From positions 1-28,447 of the IMG/VR virus record IMGVR_UViG_3300029266_002429: a stretch of 28,447 nt of DNA, one strand, 5' to 3'. Positions 7,449 to 17,373 of the stretch are shown here, piece by piece. Both the position numbers and the translations under genes were made by a program. Each line of letters opens with the position of its first letter. Positions within the stretch are counted from its first letter, which is position 1. The stretch is from a virus. The notes under the pieces are model-generated. The model worked only from the letters and a program-made list of their open reading frames with translations, was not told the DNA's origin and made no database searches.

Positions 7449-8492
7449 TTAGAAGTCTAACTTAACTCTTACAAGTAATTCTTTAGTAAAGTCCTTCAAT
7501 AACGGTCTAGATAGTTTAGCTACTGCTACTAATTCTTGATTATTATTGTATAAACCTACCGAAGTAATATACACTTGTGGGTCGTTAATAAATGAATCAA
7601 ATAAAACAGCTCCAGTTGAACCTGAAATAAATGAGGGGTTAGTTGAATAATTAAATTCATCTGATCTTGCCCTAACGAATACAAAGTCGGATGATAATTG
7701 TTCTTGTGAATTTAATGTCCAGCCTGCATTTGTAAATCCAGTTCCTGCTACATTTAATCTATTAAGTAATTTCTCTGGGTTATTATTAGCTGTGTTAGAA
7801 TCTCTACCAATTGATAAATTAATCCCACCATCAGCAAAAGTTCCATCTAATGCTGGACCATTTAGTAATAATGTACCTATATCAGGCATAAACCAACCAT
7901 ATGATCCTGAATTTACAGTCCAACCACTTTCTTGAGTACCAGTAAAAACTGTACCTGCTGATCCTGATACTAAATTATAAATTCTACCAGCTTCTGAAAA
8001 TTGAGCTGCTCCGCCTAATCTACTATCATCTGTAAGGAATAATCGTTCAGTAGTACCAGATCCTGAAAGACATAATGTCATTGTTCCTGGTAGAAGTTGT
8101 TCTTTATATCCTGATCTTTCAATAGGTAAAGCATAAAAATACGATGCTGATTGGTTACCAAATACAAATGAACTTGCTTCATCACCTACAATTAATGATC
8201 TATATTGACCATAATTTGTTCTTGTTGGTGAGAATTGATTAACATTTGGATTATATAATAAACTACCACTACCATCAGCATCACAATAAGCCATTGCAAA
8301 TTGTATTGATCCTGTAGCTTGAGATCCATAATAAATGTTATAATAAAATTGTCCAGTAGTACTTGCTACTTGAACCGAAGATGTGAAATATGCTTGTAAC
8401 GTAGGTGAATTATTTAACCAAATTGTATTGGTTATATTTTCATTACTTATAAGTAAATCTCTTGGGTCTAATGTTTGAAATGCTCCAGCCAT
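7449..8492 (-). CDS. Tail structural protein, paralogue of the 336-aa neighbour (347 aa)
   Basis: A beta-rich, Ser/Thr/Gly-rich protein without signal peptide or membrane segment. Residues 129-185 (KEQLLPGTMTL, then FLTDDS and GRIYNLVSGSAG) match the block KIVPTTFEF / ITDD / GQIFYAQG of the next gene. Residues 278-332 (EFNYSTNPS to VAVAKLSRPLL) match its C-terminal domain. The shared ends and divergent N-termini suggest a common assembly module with different exposed parts. It follows the 222-aa tail protein by 10 nt. It is probably part of the distal tail or baseplate periphery, given its place just after the giant protein; no enzymatic motif is seen. Confidence 0.75.
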   Translation of the reverse strand: MAGAFQTLDPRDLLISNENITNTIWLNNSPTLQAYFTSSVQVASTTGQFYYNIYYGSQATGSIQFAMAYCDADGSGSLLYNPNVNQFSPTRTNYGQYRSLIVGDEASSFVFGNQSASYFYALPIERSGYKEQLLPGTMTLCLSGSGTTERLFLTDDSRLGGAAQFSEAGRIYNLVSGSAGTVFTGTQESGWTVNSGSYGWFMPDIGTLLLNGPALDGTFADGGINLSIGRDSNTANNNPEKLLNRLNVAGTGFTNAGWTLNSQEQLSSDFVFVRARSDEFNYSTNPSFISGSTGAVLFDSFINDPQVYITSVGLYNNNQELVAVAKLSRPLLKDFTKELLVRVKLDF

Positions 8493-8502
8493 ATTTTAAT
8501 TT

Positions 8503-9171
8503 TTATGATGTTTTTGTAATATTAATTGGGACTTGCAATCTTGCACCTGAATCTCTACCTACTATAGTTAATAAACTATATAAAACAGATGTTGCTGTTC
8601 CTACATTACCGTATAATGTGTTAACTCCAGTTGCTACTAGTGTAAGTGTAGTTCCTATTACTGTTTTAGATACATCCGTTCCGTTTGTTACAGTTCCATT
8701 TAAAGTAGCAGCTTGTGTAGTATCTATCCCTGCTCCTAATACTGAGCTAAATTGTCTTACATCGCTTATAGAAAATACATAACCTGATGATTCTACAACT
8801 GTATTGTTACCTAAATAATTTAAAGTTTGGGGTTGTATTGTTGTTTGTGCTGTTTGTGCTAATTTAACTAATGCTAAACCAATGTCAAGTACTGGCATTT
8901 TAGCTGTGTCTCTTGGGAGAGTAGCTAATTTATATTTTACCATTTGTTGTTCATCGGGAAATGCTTCTAATAAAGGCATATTTTGAATAGCTTCTCCATA
9001 AAATGCTGACCCTGATGGATTAGTTGGATTATAAAGTGTATAATCTATTTCATCATCAGATAAAGCAAATTGTGTAATGTTAAAAGAACCATCTCCTCTT
9101 GCTAAGAGTTCCCTTCCTTTTGTTGTTAAGATAGCATCTACTGTCACTACCTGATTATTTAAATATCCCAT
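8503..9171 (-). CDS. Tail-associated structural protein with conserved N-terminal domain (222 aa)
   Basis: Residues ~7-50 (VVTVDAILTTKGRELLARG, then FNITQFALSDDEIDYTLYN) match a pattern I recognise in many phage tail-region proteins, in which an N-terminal VDAxLTxxGRExL segment is followed by FALSDDxIDY. The remainder is hydrophobic and beta-rich with many Val, Thr and Gly residues (TLNGTVTNGTDVSKTVIGTT). Molecular function of the family is unknown to me. It starts after a 56-nt gap with a promoter-like motif and precedes the two paralogous tail proteins, so the three probably form one transcription unit. The start at 9171 is preceded by an A/T-rich leader without Shine-Dalgarno. Confidence 0.75.
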   Translation of the reverse strand: MGYLNNQVVTVDAILTTKGRELLARGDGSFNITQFALSDDEIDYTLYNPTNPSGSAFYGEAIQNMPLLEAFPDEQQMVKYKLATLPRDTAKMPVLDIGLALVKLAQTAQTTIQPQTLNYLGNNTVVESSGYVFSISDVRQFSSVLGAGIDTTQAATLNGTVTNGTDVSKTVIGTTLTLVATGVNTLYGNVGTATSVLYSLLTIVGRDSGARLQVPINITKTS

Positions 9172-9187
9172 ATTAAATGTATTTTAG

Positions 9188-9197
9188 TTATAAATAT
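9188..9197 (-). promoter_or_regulatory. Promoter-like motif TATTTATAAC
   Basis: The minus strand reads ATATATTTATAACTAAAA, ending 16 nt before the ATG of the 222-aa tail gene, in the gap after the giant gene. It is a member of the recurrent, same-orientation motif set. Confidence 0.45.
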
Positions 9198-9227
9198 ATG
9201 ATTTTTTAGTTTCTACTCCAAGTTATA

Positions 9228-12200
9228 TTATACTGCGTTTTGAGGTCCAATTTTTCCTGGATCTATTACTTGAGAGTCATCTCTAAATGCATTTTGTGCT
9301 TTCAATTGATTAATTAATGTTAATGTGTTTCTTTTCTGTTGGGGTGTAAAGTCATTTGGTATTAAATATCCACCACCTGATCCAGTTGTTTCACCTGTAC
9401 CAAAAGCATTAGGTTGAGATTGAAATACAATAACTCTATCATCAGCATTTACTCTTCTTCTAATTATAAAAGCTCCCATTTGACCTCCTACAATGTTTAA
9501 AGTTGATGGGTCAGGATAAACCTTTATAGCATTACGTAAACTACCATTTATATTAGACATTGCTTTGCTTGAAAAACATTGTTGATCATCACAATATGAA
9601 GATGAAAATTGACCAACATCTGTACCAGCTTCTCCAAATGATCCTGATAAACCTGTTACTGTAAATACTTGGGTATCAAAAAATACATCCTCATTACTCC
9701 TAAAGTTAATTTGATCATTTATTACACATTCAATTTCATCATTTACTTTTATTATAAATGGTAAAGCACCATCTACTTCTTTATAAGCTCCAACTCCGCT
9801 TGCAGAGAAATTTGTTCTCCAATAAAGTTCTTCATTATTTACTCCATTCGGTCTTTTAGATATTGAGCCAGATAATATTGTAGGAATACCTATTGCTACT
9901 AATGCATTTCCAGATGCAATTGTTCCTCCGGCTTCTGTATCAAATGCTGCTGGGTTTGATTCACTTACTGCAGTGTTTAAAGTGTTTATAATAGCTAAAC
10001 CAGGGCCTGATATATATTGAACATATGAAAAATTACCAGCTCCAGTTTGTGATGTAAACATAGGAGCTTGGCCAAAATCACCATTTCCTTTTAAAAATAA
10101 ACATCCACTCCCTGTTACTATATAACCTGCTTGTGCTCCCAACCCTGGTAATTTAGCAGATGATGATACTTTTTGGTAATTATTACCAACTCCATTTACC
10201 CAACTAGCTGATACAAATGACATGGTAGGGGTAAATGTTGGAAATGAAAATTGATTAGAAGGACCTGTTCTTCCAACAGTTGATGCTCCGATTGTACCAT
10301 ATTCTAAAGAACCTTGAAATATTTTTTTTACTCCCGTAGCTATATTAGCATAATTAACACCGTTAAATTTAATTGAGTCATAAGCTACCGATACTCCTCT
10401 ATCTAATTCAAATGTACTCCTAACTTCTGTTAAGTTATTTCCACTACCATCTACTTTAATTACTACTGGTGAATCTTTTCCATCTGTAATATCTCTTGAT
10501 AGTGATTTAGATGGTGATGCTATTAATGAATCTATTTCAAATGTATAAGTACCTTCTAAATTTAAATTATTATATGAAGATTTAAAATGGGCAAAGTAAA
10601 TAGGATTATGATCAATTACTGCTTGTTCTCCAAAACTAGTATCACCGGGCCATGATGATTGTGAAGTACTACTTCCACTTAAAGCATTTAAAAATACTAT
10701 ACTTGACGTTTTGGGTGTGTATTGATTGTAATCAGCACTTTCAATTAAAGTTCCATCATATCTTGGATTTATCCATGATTTTTGGACATAATTACTATCA
10801 GGAACTGATGCTTTTGGAGCTGTTCTGTTTATTATTAATGGGAGATTTGAAGGTATTTGTTCGCCTTGATCATATTCTACTACTTCAATGTATGTATTTT
10901 TTCTACTAGAAGTAGCATTATTAATTAAAGGATTAAATGGTGTATTGTAAAAATTACTTGATTCCGGTAAGCTTGGACTGAATATAAATGTTTGACTGTT
11001 TTGATCTGCTGATGCTGAAAATAAAGATTGGGAAACTGTTGCTGAGGATACTGTCCAGTGTGATCCACTTATTGTATGGGCTAAACCTACATTTCCATCT
11101 TTTAACTCACTATTAAAATCAGTAAATGTTGTATAATTCCAACCAGTCATTTGACCATTATTATTGAAAACACTACTTAATGGGTCAAGCACATTAATAG
11201 GTAAGCTAGGTGAACTTTTTTGAACAAATAAGCCACCGGGTCTATTTAATTGAGTATATCTAATACTCTTGGTTTGACTTATACCATTTAATGTTATAGG
11301 TCTTCCACTTTGACTTGCATTAAGTAAAAAATTAAAATTTGGATTATTTAATAGTGTCGTTTCATTATTAGTTACTATCCCAGTAATTGGATCCGACGTT
11401 TTTTCATTTAATATTAAATTTGGTATAACATATTGGCCATTATCATGAAAATAAGATGATGTAAATGAAGTTCCAATAGCATATAAACTACCAGTTCCAA
11501 TATTTTGATTTAGGGATGGTATTGTGCTTCTTGAAGCAGAGATTTTAGTTTGGAATCTACTTAAATTAAATTTTAAATCTATTCCTGGTGCTTGTGTTGA
11601 AGGGTAAGTTGAAGTTGCACTACAAACAAGATTACAAAAAGTTAAAGCATCTGCAATCTCTCCTACTACATCTGTGTTTGCTAATATAGCTTTCATTGCT
11701 ATTGTATTACCTTCTTGCATCCCTGCCTGGGTTAGAGGAGAATTAAAAGAACCATAGTAATAATAGGTAAAATACCCATCAGCTAAATAATTATAATTTT
11801 TTACATTTTCTGGTAGGATATTTTTGGATAGGTCAGAATTCTGTAGATTTGGGGAAGTATTTCTTACAGTATACCATCTTTCATTTGCTCCAGTTATACC
11901 TAAATATCCAGTATGGATAATGTTAGTTGGTAGAAAAAACTCAGTCTCATTGGAGTTTTGTTCACTAGGATCATCATTAAAGGGAGATGATGCATAACCT
12001 CCATTAGCACCTGCTACCATATTTGGAAGTGGTTCAAATTTATACCAAGGATTAATTAAATTAAATTGAGACATTTGCTGTCCTACTGCTTCTTGTGGGG
12101 CTCTATCAAAAGATTCTGCAGCTCCATATATTGGTCTACCACTCTGATCTGCTCCTTGAATACCTTGCCACTTGCTCTCAGGAGGTAAGTTTTGAAAGTT

Positions 12201-15200
12201 AGGCATTGGAATTAATTCATCTGATACTTGTTCATTGTAGGGTAGGATTGTTCCTGAAATATTTACTCCTATTTTTTCAACACTATTAGGAAGAATCATT
12301 CCCGTTATAACAAAGTTATCAACATTTGCACCAGTTCCACCTTGAGGATTTGCTACCCATTTATTTATAAAAAATGCACCTGTATTGAAGGTTGATCCAA
12401 AATAATTAGGGCTAAGGGGGTTTGTTAATGCATTAGTAGCAGTTTCAAAACCATAGTTGGAGGAGTCATCAACTGGAATAAACAGCATATGAACACTATA
12501 CTCTTCATCAGGATTTAAACTTGTGTTATTGTTAACTTTTGAAGTTGGGCCAAAATCTCCAGCATCCATTGTAACATTTAAGTGGTATGGTGTATCACTA
12601 GGTGTTGATGACGCGAAAGGATTATTTAATAGGGATTGAGTTACTACTACAAACTCACTACCACTATATTCTCCATTATAAAATTGTTTTTGATCATCAT
12701 CAAATGTTCTAACACTACCTGATATAGTTTCTTCATAATTAAACCAACCTTGTTGGGACATAGGTTGACGTAGAGTACTACTAATAGAACCTGAAAATGA
12801 TCCATTACTACTATGATCTCCTTCTGGTAGTTCACCGAATCTAAATAAGAAAGATACTCCAGTTTGGGCAGTTGCTCTAAATCCAAAAAATAATCTTTCT
12901 TCAGGATATATCTGTAAATATCCTCCATCGGTTGGACTGATTGAATTTATAGAATTTAATTCATCATTAGCACCAACACCCGTAAATGTGCAAAATTCTC
13001 CACTTCCATTATCAGAAATAAAACCTCTAACACTAGAAGAAATAAATACACGTATATCACCTATTGGCTCACTAAATTCAATACTAAATGCACTTCTAAT
13101 TTGTTTCGTAGATTCTAAATAAGTACTCCCAAAAGAAAATCGATTAACATTAAAAATATCATTATTTACTCCAATAAAAATATTACTGCCTGTCATAAAT
13201 CCTCCAGAGGATGTTGGACTTGATTCCCAAAATGGATTTGTTGTTGCTGGGTCTAAATTAATACCATCTGACTGACTATAATATAAAGATCCTGTTTCTT
13301 CAACTTTATTAAAGGATGCAGTTGGGGTTGTTTCAAATGCGGCACCACCTTCAATTTTATATATAGCCTTTCCAACATTTCCAACATCGGCATTAAACAC
13401 CAAATTTTGCATTGGTATTATATTATTAAAAGAATTTGGGGAATATGATGATGATGCTAATCCATTTTCTCCATATAACCCTGTTCCGTATAACCCTGTT
13501 CCATATAACGCACCTGTATCTGTAGATGCTGTTACTGGTGAGCCTGTTACATAGTAAGCTACCGTAGTATATGAATTTAATGTTGTGGGTGGGCGACGAT
13601 TACGCTCCAACATATGTTGTTTGATTATAACACCTGTAGTTACACTAGTACGAGCTGGTACATATGATTTAATAGCTTTAAATAGTGAATTATCAAAATA
13701 TTTAATTAATCTTAAATAATCCCAAACGTTACCTTCTGTGTATTTTTTAAAGTAATCTTCAGCTACATTTCTTAATTTTGGATAATAATTTAATGATGAT
13801 GTTGCAAATTGAGGATCTGCAATAGCATCTGCTACAACTCCAAAACCATAGGTTGCTATAATATCATCATTTACTTCATCTTGAGGTGAAAAACCAACTT
13901 CTAAATTAGTAGTATCTTCAGTATAACTTTGACTTATTAAATAGTCTTGATCTATACTTATTTCTCTTGATAATACTTTACCATAAGCATTTCCATCTGC
14001 TATTTGGATTTTATTTGATACTCTATTTCTAATTCCAATTGCGGGTTGATCTAATTGATAAACCTCATAATTAGGTTTACTATAAGTTCTTGTATTTAAG
14101 TTATCATATACAATCCAATCATAACTTGAAGTAGTTGTAAAATCAAAAGGATTTATAAATGATTGAGTAAAAACAGATGGTGCTGATCCTGTAATTGCTG
14201 GATGTGAGGATGATATTTTAGTTACATATAAATTACTTCCAGATGAAGTATATAAATTTTCTAATTCATTTCCTAATGGTGCCCTAAAGTTTACTATATC
14301 AAAAGATGATTGAGAACCTGAGATTGAATTTCCTTCAACTGATTCAGGATTCATTACAAAATCATTAAATACTTCTTGCCCTATAGCATTTGAATAGTAT
14401 CTAAATTCCTGTAGGGATCCTGAAAATATTTTTCCGGGAAATGCAAGTGTTCTTTCTCCAACTTGTGAGCCAGATACAAAACCTCCTACATAAACACCAT
14501 TAACATCCCCAACAAAATCACTCCCAAAACTATTCCATGAATTATTTAATGATGATGAAACAGCTCCTACTACTGTAAGACTTGCTGATCCTGTCCATCC
14601 TATCGTATTACCATCATCCCCATTATATTGGTTATTTCCAGCAAATAGAGTATATGTTACATTTCCAGTATTATTACTAGATGTAACGTGTGAATCTCTT
14701 TGTAATAAAATTGTCCACCATCCTTTATTAAAAAATGGTAAATATATTTCTGGGGATTGTTTTGTTCCACCTTCAGCTGTAGATCCTGATAGGAAAAATG
14801 ATAATTTTCCATAATCATAATAATCACTATTACTTGAACCACTATAGGATCCAGTTGGTGAATCATTATAAACTAAACTTACACCCCAATCAAATTGTGT
14901 ATCTTCAATACCATTTGTTTTCTTAACCATTAAAGATTGGCTTCTAAAATTACCACCAAAACTTGAAGATGGAAAGCCGGTTGTTTTAAACCTCATACCT
15001 ACCCCATCAGGTACTATAAATTGGTTATCACCATCTTCACTTATATTAGCTAAGTAATTTCTTTCTAAAGGCATCCATGGTACTCTAACTGATGAACTGG
15101 CACGTGATTGATTAGCTACTGGTGTATAAGCATAACTAAATCTATTATACCATAAATCATAGTCATTACTATTATCTTTATTTTTACCACCAAATTCATT

Positions 15201-17372
15201 AATTCTAAGAATTGTATTTGGTATACCCCATATATTAATTAATTGTCTTAAACCTGATACTGTACCTTTCTTTTTAGTAAGATAAGCCATATTGTGATAA
15301 AGACGTTTGTAAATTTCTTTACTTACTTTGTCAATAGCATACGGAAAACCAGCATCAACAATTTCTTCTACATAATCAGCAAATGAATAACCTGGATCCC
15401 AATAATTTATTATTTGGCCATTATTAACAGCTACATATTTGGTAATTAATTCACTTCCTGTAGGTGGAACATATACTCCATTATCAGCACCTGCTAATCC
15501 TATAAAATTATCTTGATTATTATAATTGTTTCCAAAAGTTTCAAACCCTAAACCTTTAATAGCATCCGCTGCTAAACCTAAAGGTAATCCCGAATCTGGG
15601 TCATTTGTAGTATTATATCTTTCACTTAATGCTTTTGTATAAAGCCAAACTTCATCAAAAGATTGACCTACCATATTACAAAAGGTTACATAATCTACAT
15701 TATCGTTATTATCTACAATATATTGCGGTATAGTGTAGTATAACCAATTTTGATTATTTTCATCATATAATGACGCAGAATTAATAATACCGCCATAATA
15801 TACGTTTGAATCTATATCACTACCTAACCAATTTAATACTGTAGTACTATTTGTTGGTAATAATTCAAATGGATATACTGACCCTGTTTTTGGGTAAGCA
15901 TATAAAGATGAAGTATTGTAATATAAATATGTTTCATACCCATCAAAATTTTCAATGAGGTTGGTTATGTTAGTTTGCAAACTAGCTAAACTCTGTGATA
16001 TGGCACTTACATTAGGGTTACTAGCTACTGTAGTTTGAATTGAATCTATATCAGCTTCATAAGCTTGAATTTGAGATACCTTTTCGTAAAAATTATTTAC
16101 TCTTTCTTTTGCAGATGAAAAATTAACAAATTCATTAAAAGTTTTCCAAGAGTAATCAGGTGTTATTGCTACACCTGTTGTATTTAAAATATTTTTTACA
16201 TTATTTAAAGATGCCGTTGAAGCAGTATTTAATAAATCTTCTTTAGATTGTAGTACTGTTGAGTTATTAACTAAATCTTGTAATGATATATTAATATTAG
16301 GACCTTTAATGTAATTAGCATTTAAAAATGTCCATACACCACCTGCAGCTATACATTCCGATTGTGTTTTATATTGGGGTCCTAAAGAACAAACACCACC
16401 GCTTAAATTTTGTAATTCTTCAGCAAAGTTTATTTTATAAGCTACACTTTCACCTACTTTAGTAGCAACATACAATTCATCTTTTACTCCAAATTGAGGA
16501 GGAAGTGCATCATATAGTTTAATTAATATTTTAGGATTATCAAATGTTGAATCATCTGATTTTATTATATTAATACCTATTTGATATTGGTTGTTAAATA
16601 GGCTAATGTAAAATTCATCAAAGTTAGGTGAAGATGATAATTTTTGTTTAAGATTTTGATATCCATCCTCAATTTCTTTTGAACCAATAAAATTTGACTG
16701 TATAGAAATTTCTGTTCTATCCCCTGATATTTCAGATATATAAAATGTGTTTTCTATAGTTGATCCTAACTCATAATTAATAAAATTGTAAGTAGCAAAT
16801 ACCTGACCTGAATCAAAACCTGAATTAAATACATCCATTGTTGGATCTAATGACAAGGCATTTGTAATAGATGAGGTTGGTGGATTTGGAATATCTACTC
16901 CAATACCTTCTTCATTAGTGTAGGATCCTGTTAGTAATGTGTTATCACTATCTTTTCCTATAGACCATTCTGTAAAATTATAATTTACACTAGATAAAGT
17001 TTTATTAGCATCATATATAAAAAATTCAACTAAATCATTTCCAGGTTGAAATGAACCTGTAATATTTTCTTGAGGTATAATTTCTTGATCTTGTAATTCA
17101 AACCCATCATCAGATAATAGATTTGGGTTAACAGGAACACAAGAAGCACTAATTTGAATTATAGGGCTTATAGGTGCTAGTTTTGGAATTTTAACAGGGT
17201 TAGGTAATTTTATAACCCCTTTTTTAGAAACTTTTTTAGTTTCAACCTCAGGAATTTTTATGAATCCACCTTTAATCTCTTTTTCTCTCCTATCAATATC
17301 TTTTTCTTCGATATCTCTAAATTTTCTCTTTTCATCCTCTTCGTCGTATTGAGTATAATCTATTGGTGCCAT
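9228..17372 (-). CDS. Giant tail/baseplate protein with gpI/gp7-like motif and LamG-like domain (2714 aa)
   Basis: I place the start at the ATG at 17372 (MAPIDYTQYDEEDEKRKF), one base after the upstream stop; an in-frame ATG at 17444 would overlap the upstream gene by 71 nt and adds an unlikely His/Leu-rich peptide. Order: a charged, probably disordered N-terminus (1-~60); a CxxG...TQSECIAAGGVW motif near 327-346; helices at ~380-460; a segment near 660-735 with KKGTVSGLRQLINIWGIP, resembling the HRxKGT...G signature of P2 gpI/Tail_P2_I, the family counterpart of T4 gp7; a LamG/concanavalin-like region at ~800-1015 (WWTILLQRD, VYVGGF, FPGKIFSGSLQEFRYY); a conserved helix at ~1211-1261 (SYVPARTSVTTGVIIKQH); GLYGTGLYG repeats near 1290; then >1400 residues of beta-rich Ser/Thr/Asn-rich sequence, probably fibre-like. 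Its place after gp6 fits a wedge/periphery component. Confidence 0.85.
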   Translation of the reverse strand: MAPIDYTQYDEEDEKRKFRDIEEKDIDRREKEIKGGFIKIPEVETKKVSKKGVIKLPNPVKIPKLAPISPIIQISASCVPVNPNLLSDDGFELQDQEIIPQENITGSFQPGNDLVEFFIYDANKTLSSVNYNFTEWSIGKDSDNTLLTGSYTNEEGIGVDIPNPPTSSITNALSLDPTMDVFNSGFDSGQVFATYNFINYELGSTIENTFYISEISGDRTEISIQSNFIGSKEIEDGYQNLKQKLSSSPNFDEFYISLFNNQYQIGINIIKSDDSTFDNPKILIKLYDALPPQFGVKDELYVATKVGESVAYKINFAEELQNLSGGVCSLGPQYKTQSECIAAGGVWTFLNANYIKGPNINISLQDLVNNSTVLQSKEDLLNTASTASLNNVKNILNTTGVAITPDYSWKTFNEFVNFSSAKERVNNFYEKVSQIQAYEADIDSIQTTVASNPNVSAISQSLASLQTNITNLIENFDGYETYLYYNTSSLYAYPKTGSVYPFELLPTNSTTVLNWLGSDIDSNVYYGGIINSASLYDENNQNWLYYTIPQYIVDNNDNVDYVTFCNMVGQSFDEVWLYTKALSERYNTTNDPDSGLPLGLAADAIKGLGFETFGNNYNNQDNFIGLAGADNGVYVPPTGSELITKYVAVNNGQIINYWDPGYSFADYVEEIVDAGFPYAIDKVSKEIYKRLYHNMAYLTKKKGTVSGLRQLINIWGIPNTILRINEFGGKNKDNSNDYDLWYNRFSYAYTPVANQSRASSSVRVPWMPLERNYLANISEDGDNQFIVPDGVGMRFKTTGFPSSSFGGNFRSQSLMVKKTNGIEDTQFDWGVSLVYNDSPTGSYSGSSNSDYYDYGKLSFFLSGSTAEGGTKQSPEIYLPFFNKGWWTILLQRDSHVTSSNNTGNVTYTLFAGNNQYNGDDGNTIGWTGSASLTVVGAVSSSLNNSWNSFGSDFVGDVNGVYVGGFVSGSQVGERTLAFPGKIFSGSLQEFRYYSNAIGQEVFNDFVMNPESVEGNSISGSQSSFDIVNFRAPLGNELENLYTSSGSNLYVTKISSSHPAITGSAPSVFTQSFINPFDFTTTSSYDWIVYDNLNTRTYSKPNYEVYQLDQPAIGIRNRVSNKIQIADGNAYGKVLSREISIDQDYLISQSYTEDTTNLEVGFSPQDEVNDDIIATYGFGVVADAIADPQFATSSLNYYPKLRNVAEDYFKKYTEGNVWDYLRLIKYFDNSLFKAIKSYVPARTSVTTGVIIKQHMLERNRRPPTTLNSYTTVAYYVTGSPVTASTDTGALYGTGLYGTGLYGENGLASSSYSPNSFNNIIPMQNLVFNADVGNVGKAIYKIEGGAAFETTPTASFNKVEETGSLYYSQSDGINLDPATTNPFWESSPTSSGGFMTGSNIFIGVNNDIFNVNRFSFGSTYLESTKQIRSAFSIEFSEPIGDIRVFISSSVRGFISDNGSGEFCTFTGVGANDELNSINSISPTDGGYLQIYPEERLFFGFRATAQTGVSFLFRFGELPEGDHSSNGSFSGSISSTLRQPMSQQGWFNYEETISGSVRTFDDDQKQFYNGEYSGSEFVVVTQSLLNNPFASSTPSDTPYHLNVTMDAGDFGPTSKVNNNTSLNPDEEYSVHMLFIPVDDSSNYGFETATNALTNPLSPNYFGSTFNTGAFFINKWVANPQGGTGANVDNFVITGMILPNSVEKIGVNISGTILPYNEQVSDELIPMPNFQNLPPESKWQGIQGADQSGRPIYGAAESFDRAPQEAVGQQMSQFNLINPWYKFEPLPNMVAGANGGYASSPFNDDPSEQNSNETEFFLPTNIIHTGYLGITGANERWYTVRNTSPNLQNSDLSKNILPENVKNYNYLADGYFTYYYYGSFNSPLTQAGMQEGNTIAMKAILANTDVVGEIADALTFCNLVCSATSTYPSTQAPGIDLKFNLSRFQTKISASRSTIPSLNQNIGTGSLYAIGTSFTSSYFHDNGQYVIPNLILNEKTSDPITGIVTNNETTLLNNPNFNFLLNASQSGRPITLNGISQTKSIRYTQLNRPGGLFVQKSSPSLPINVLDPLSSVFNNNGQMTGWNYTTFTDFNSELKDGNVGLAHTISGSHWTVSSATVSQSLFSASADQNSQTFIFSPSLPESSNFYNTPFNPLINNATSSRKNTYIEVVEYDQGEQIPSNLPLIINRTAPKASVPDSNYVQKSWINPRYDGTLIESADYNQYTPKTSSIVFLNALSGSSTSQSSWPGDTSFGEQAVIDHNPIYFAHFKSSYNNLNLEGTYTFEIDSLIASPSKSLSRDITDGKDSPVVIKVDGSGNNLTEVRSTFELDRGVSVAYDSIKFNGVNYANIATGVKKIFQGSLEYGTIGASTVGRTGPSNQFSFPTFTPTMSFVSASWVNGVGNNYQKVSSSAKLPGLGAQAGYIVTGSGCLFLKGNGDFGQAPMFTSQTGAGNFSYVQYISGPGLAIINTLNTAVSESNPAAFDTEAGGTIASGNALVAIGIPTILSGSISKRPNGVNNEELYWRTNFSASGVGAYKEVDGALPFIIKVNDEIECVINDQINFRSNEDVFFDTQVFTVTGLSGSFGEAGTDVGQFSSSYCDDQQCFSSKAMSNINGSLRNAIKVYPDPSTLNIVGGQMGAFIIRRRVNADDRVIVFQSQPNAFGTGETTGSGGGYLIPNDFTPQQKRNTLTLINQLKAQNAFRDDSQVIDPGKIGPQNAV
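13471..13510 (-). repeat. Short in-gene tandem repeat (15-bp unit, ~2.7 copies)
   Basis: On the plus strand the 15-base unit CCATATAACCCTGTT is followed by CCGTATAACCCTGTT and a partial CCATATAACG. It encodes the YGTGLYGTGLYG segment of the giant protein. In-frame 5-residue steps suggest slippage-derived length variation in a flexible linker. Confidence 0.7.
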
Positions 17373-17373
17373 A

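Noticed and set aside
8462-8782. Plus-strand open frame of 106 codons
   Set aside because: It is antisense to the 222-aa and 347-aa tail genes; both of these have family-like content, this one does not.
9172-9227. Terminator after the giant gene
   Set aside because: The AT-rich gap has no convincing stem followed by a U-run; only the promoter-like motif is supported.
12647-12928. Minus-strand frame of 93 codons inside the giant gene
   Set aside because: It is an out-of-frame reading within a gene that continues without break on both sides, rich in Leu, Tyr and Val, without start signals.
15900-15940. Additional promoter motif (TATAAATATG on plus) inside the giant gene
   Set aside because: It lies in coding sequence, antisense in sense to the motif set's location rule, and is expected by chance in such AT-rich DNA.
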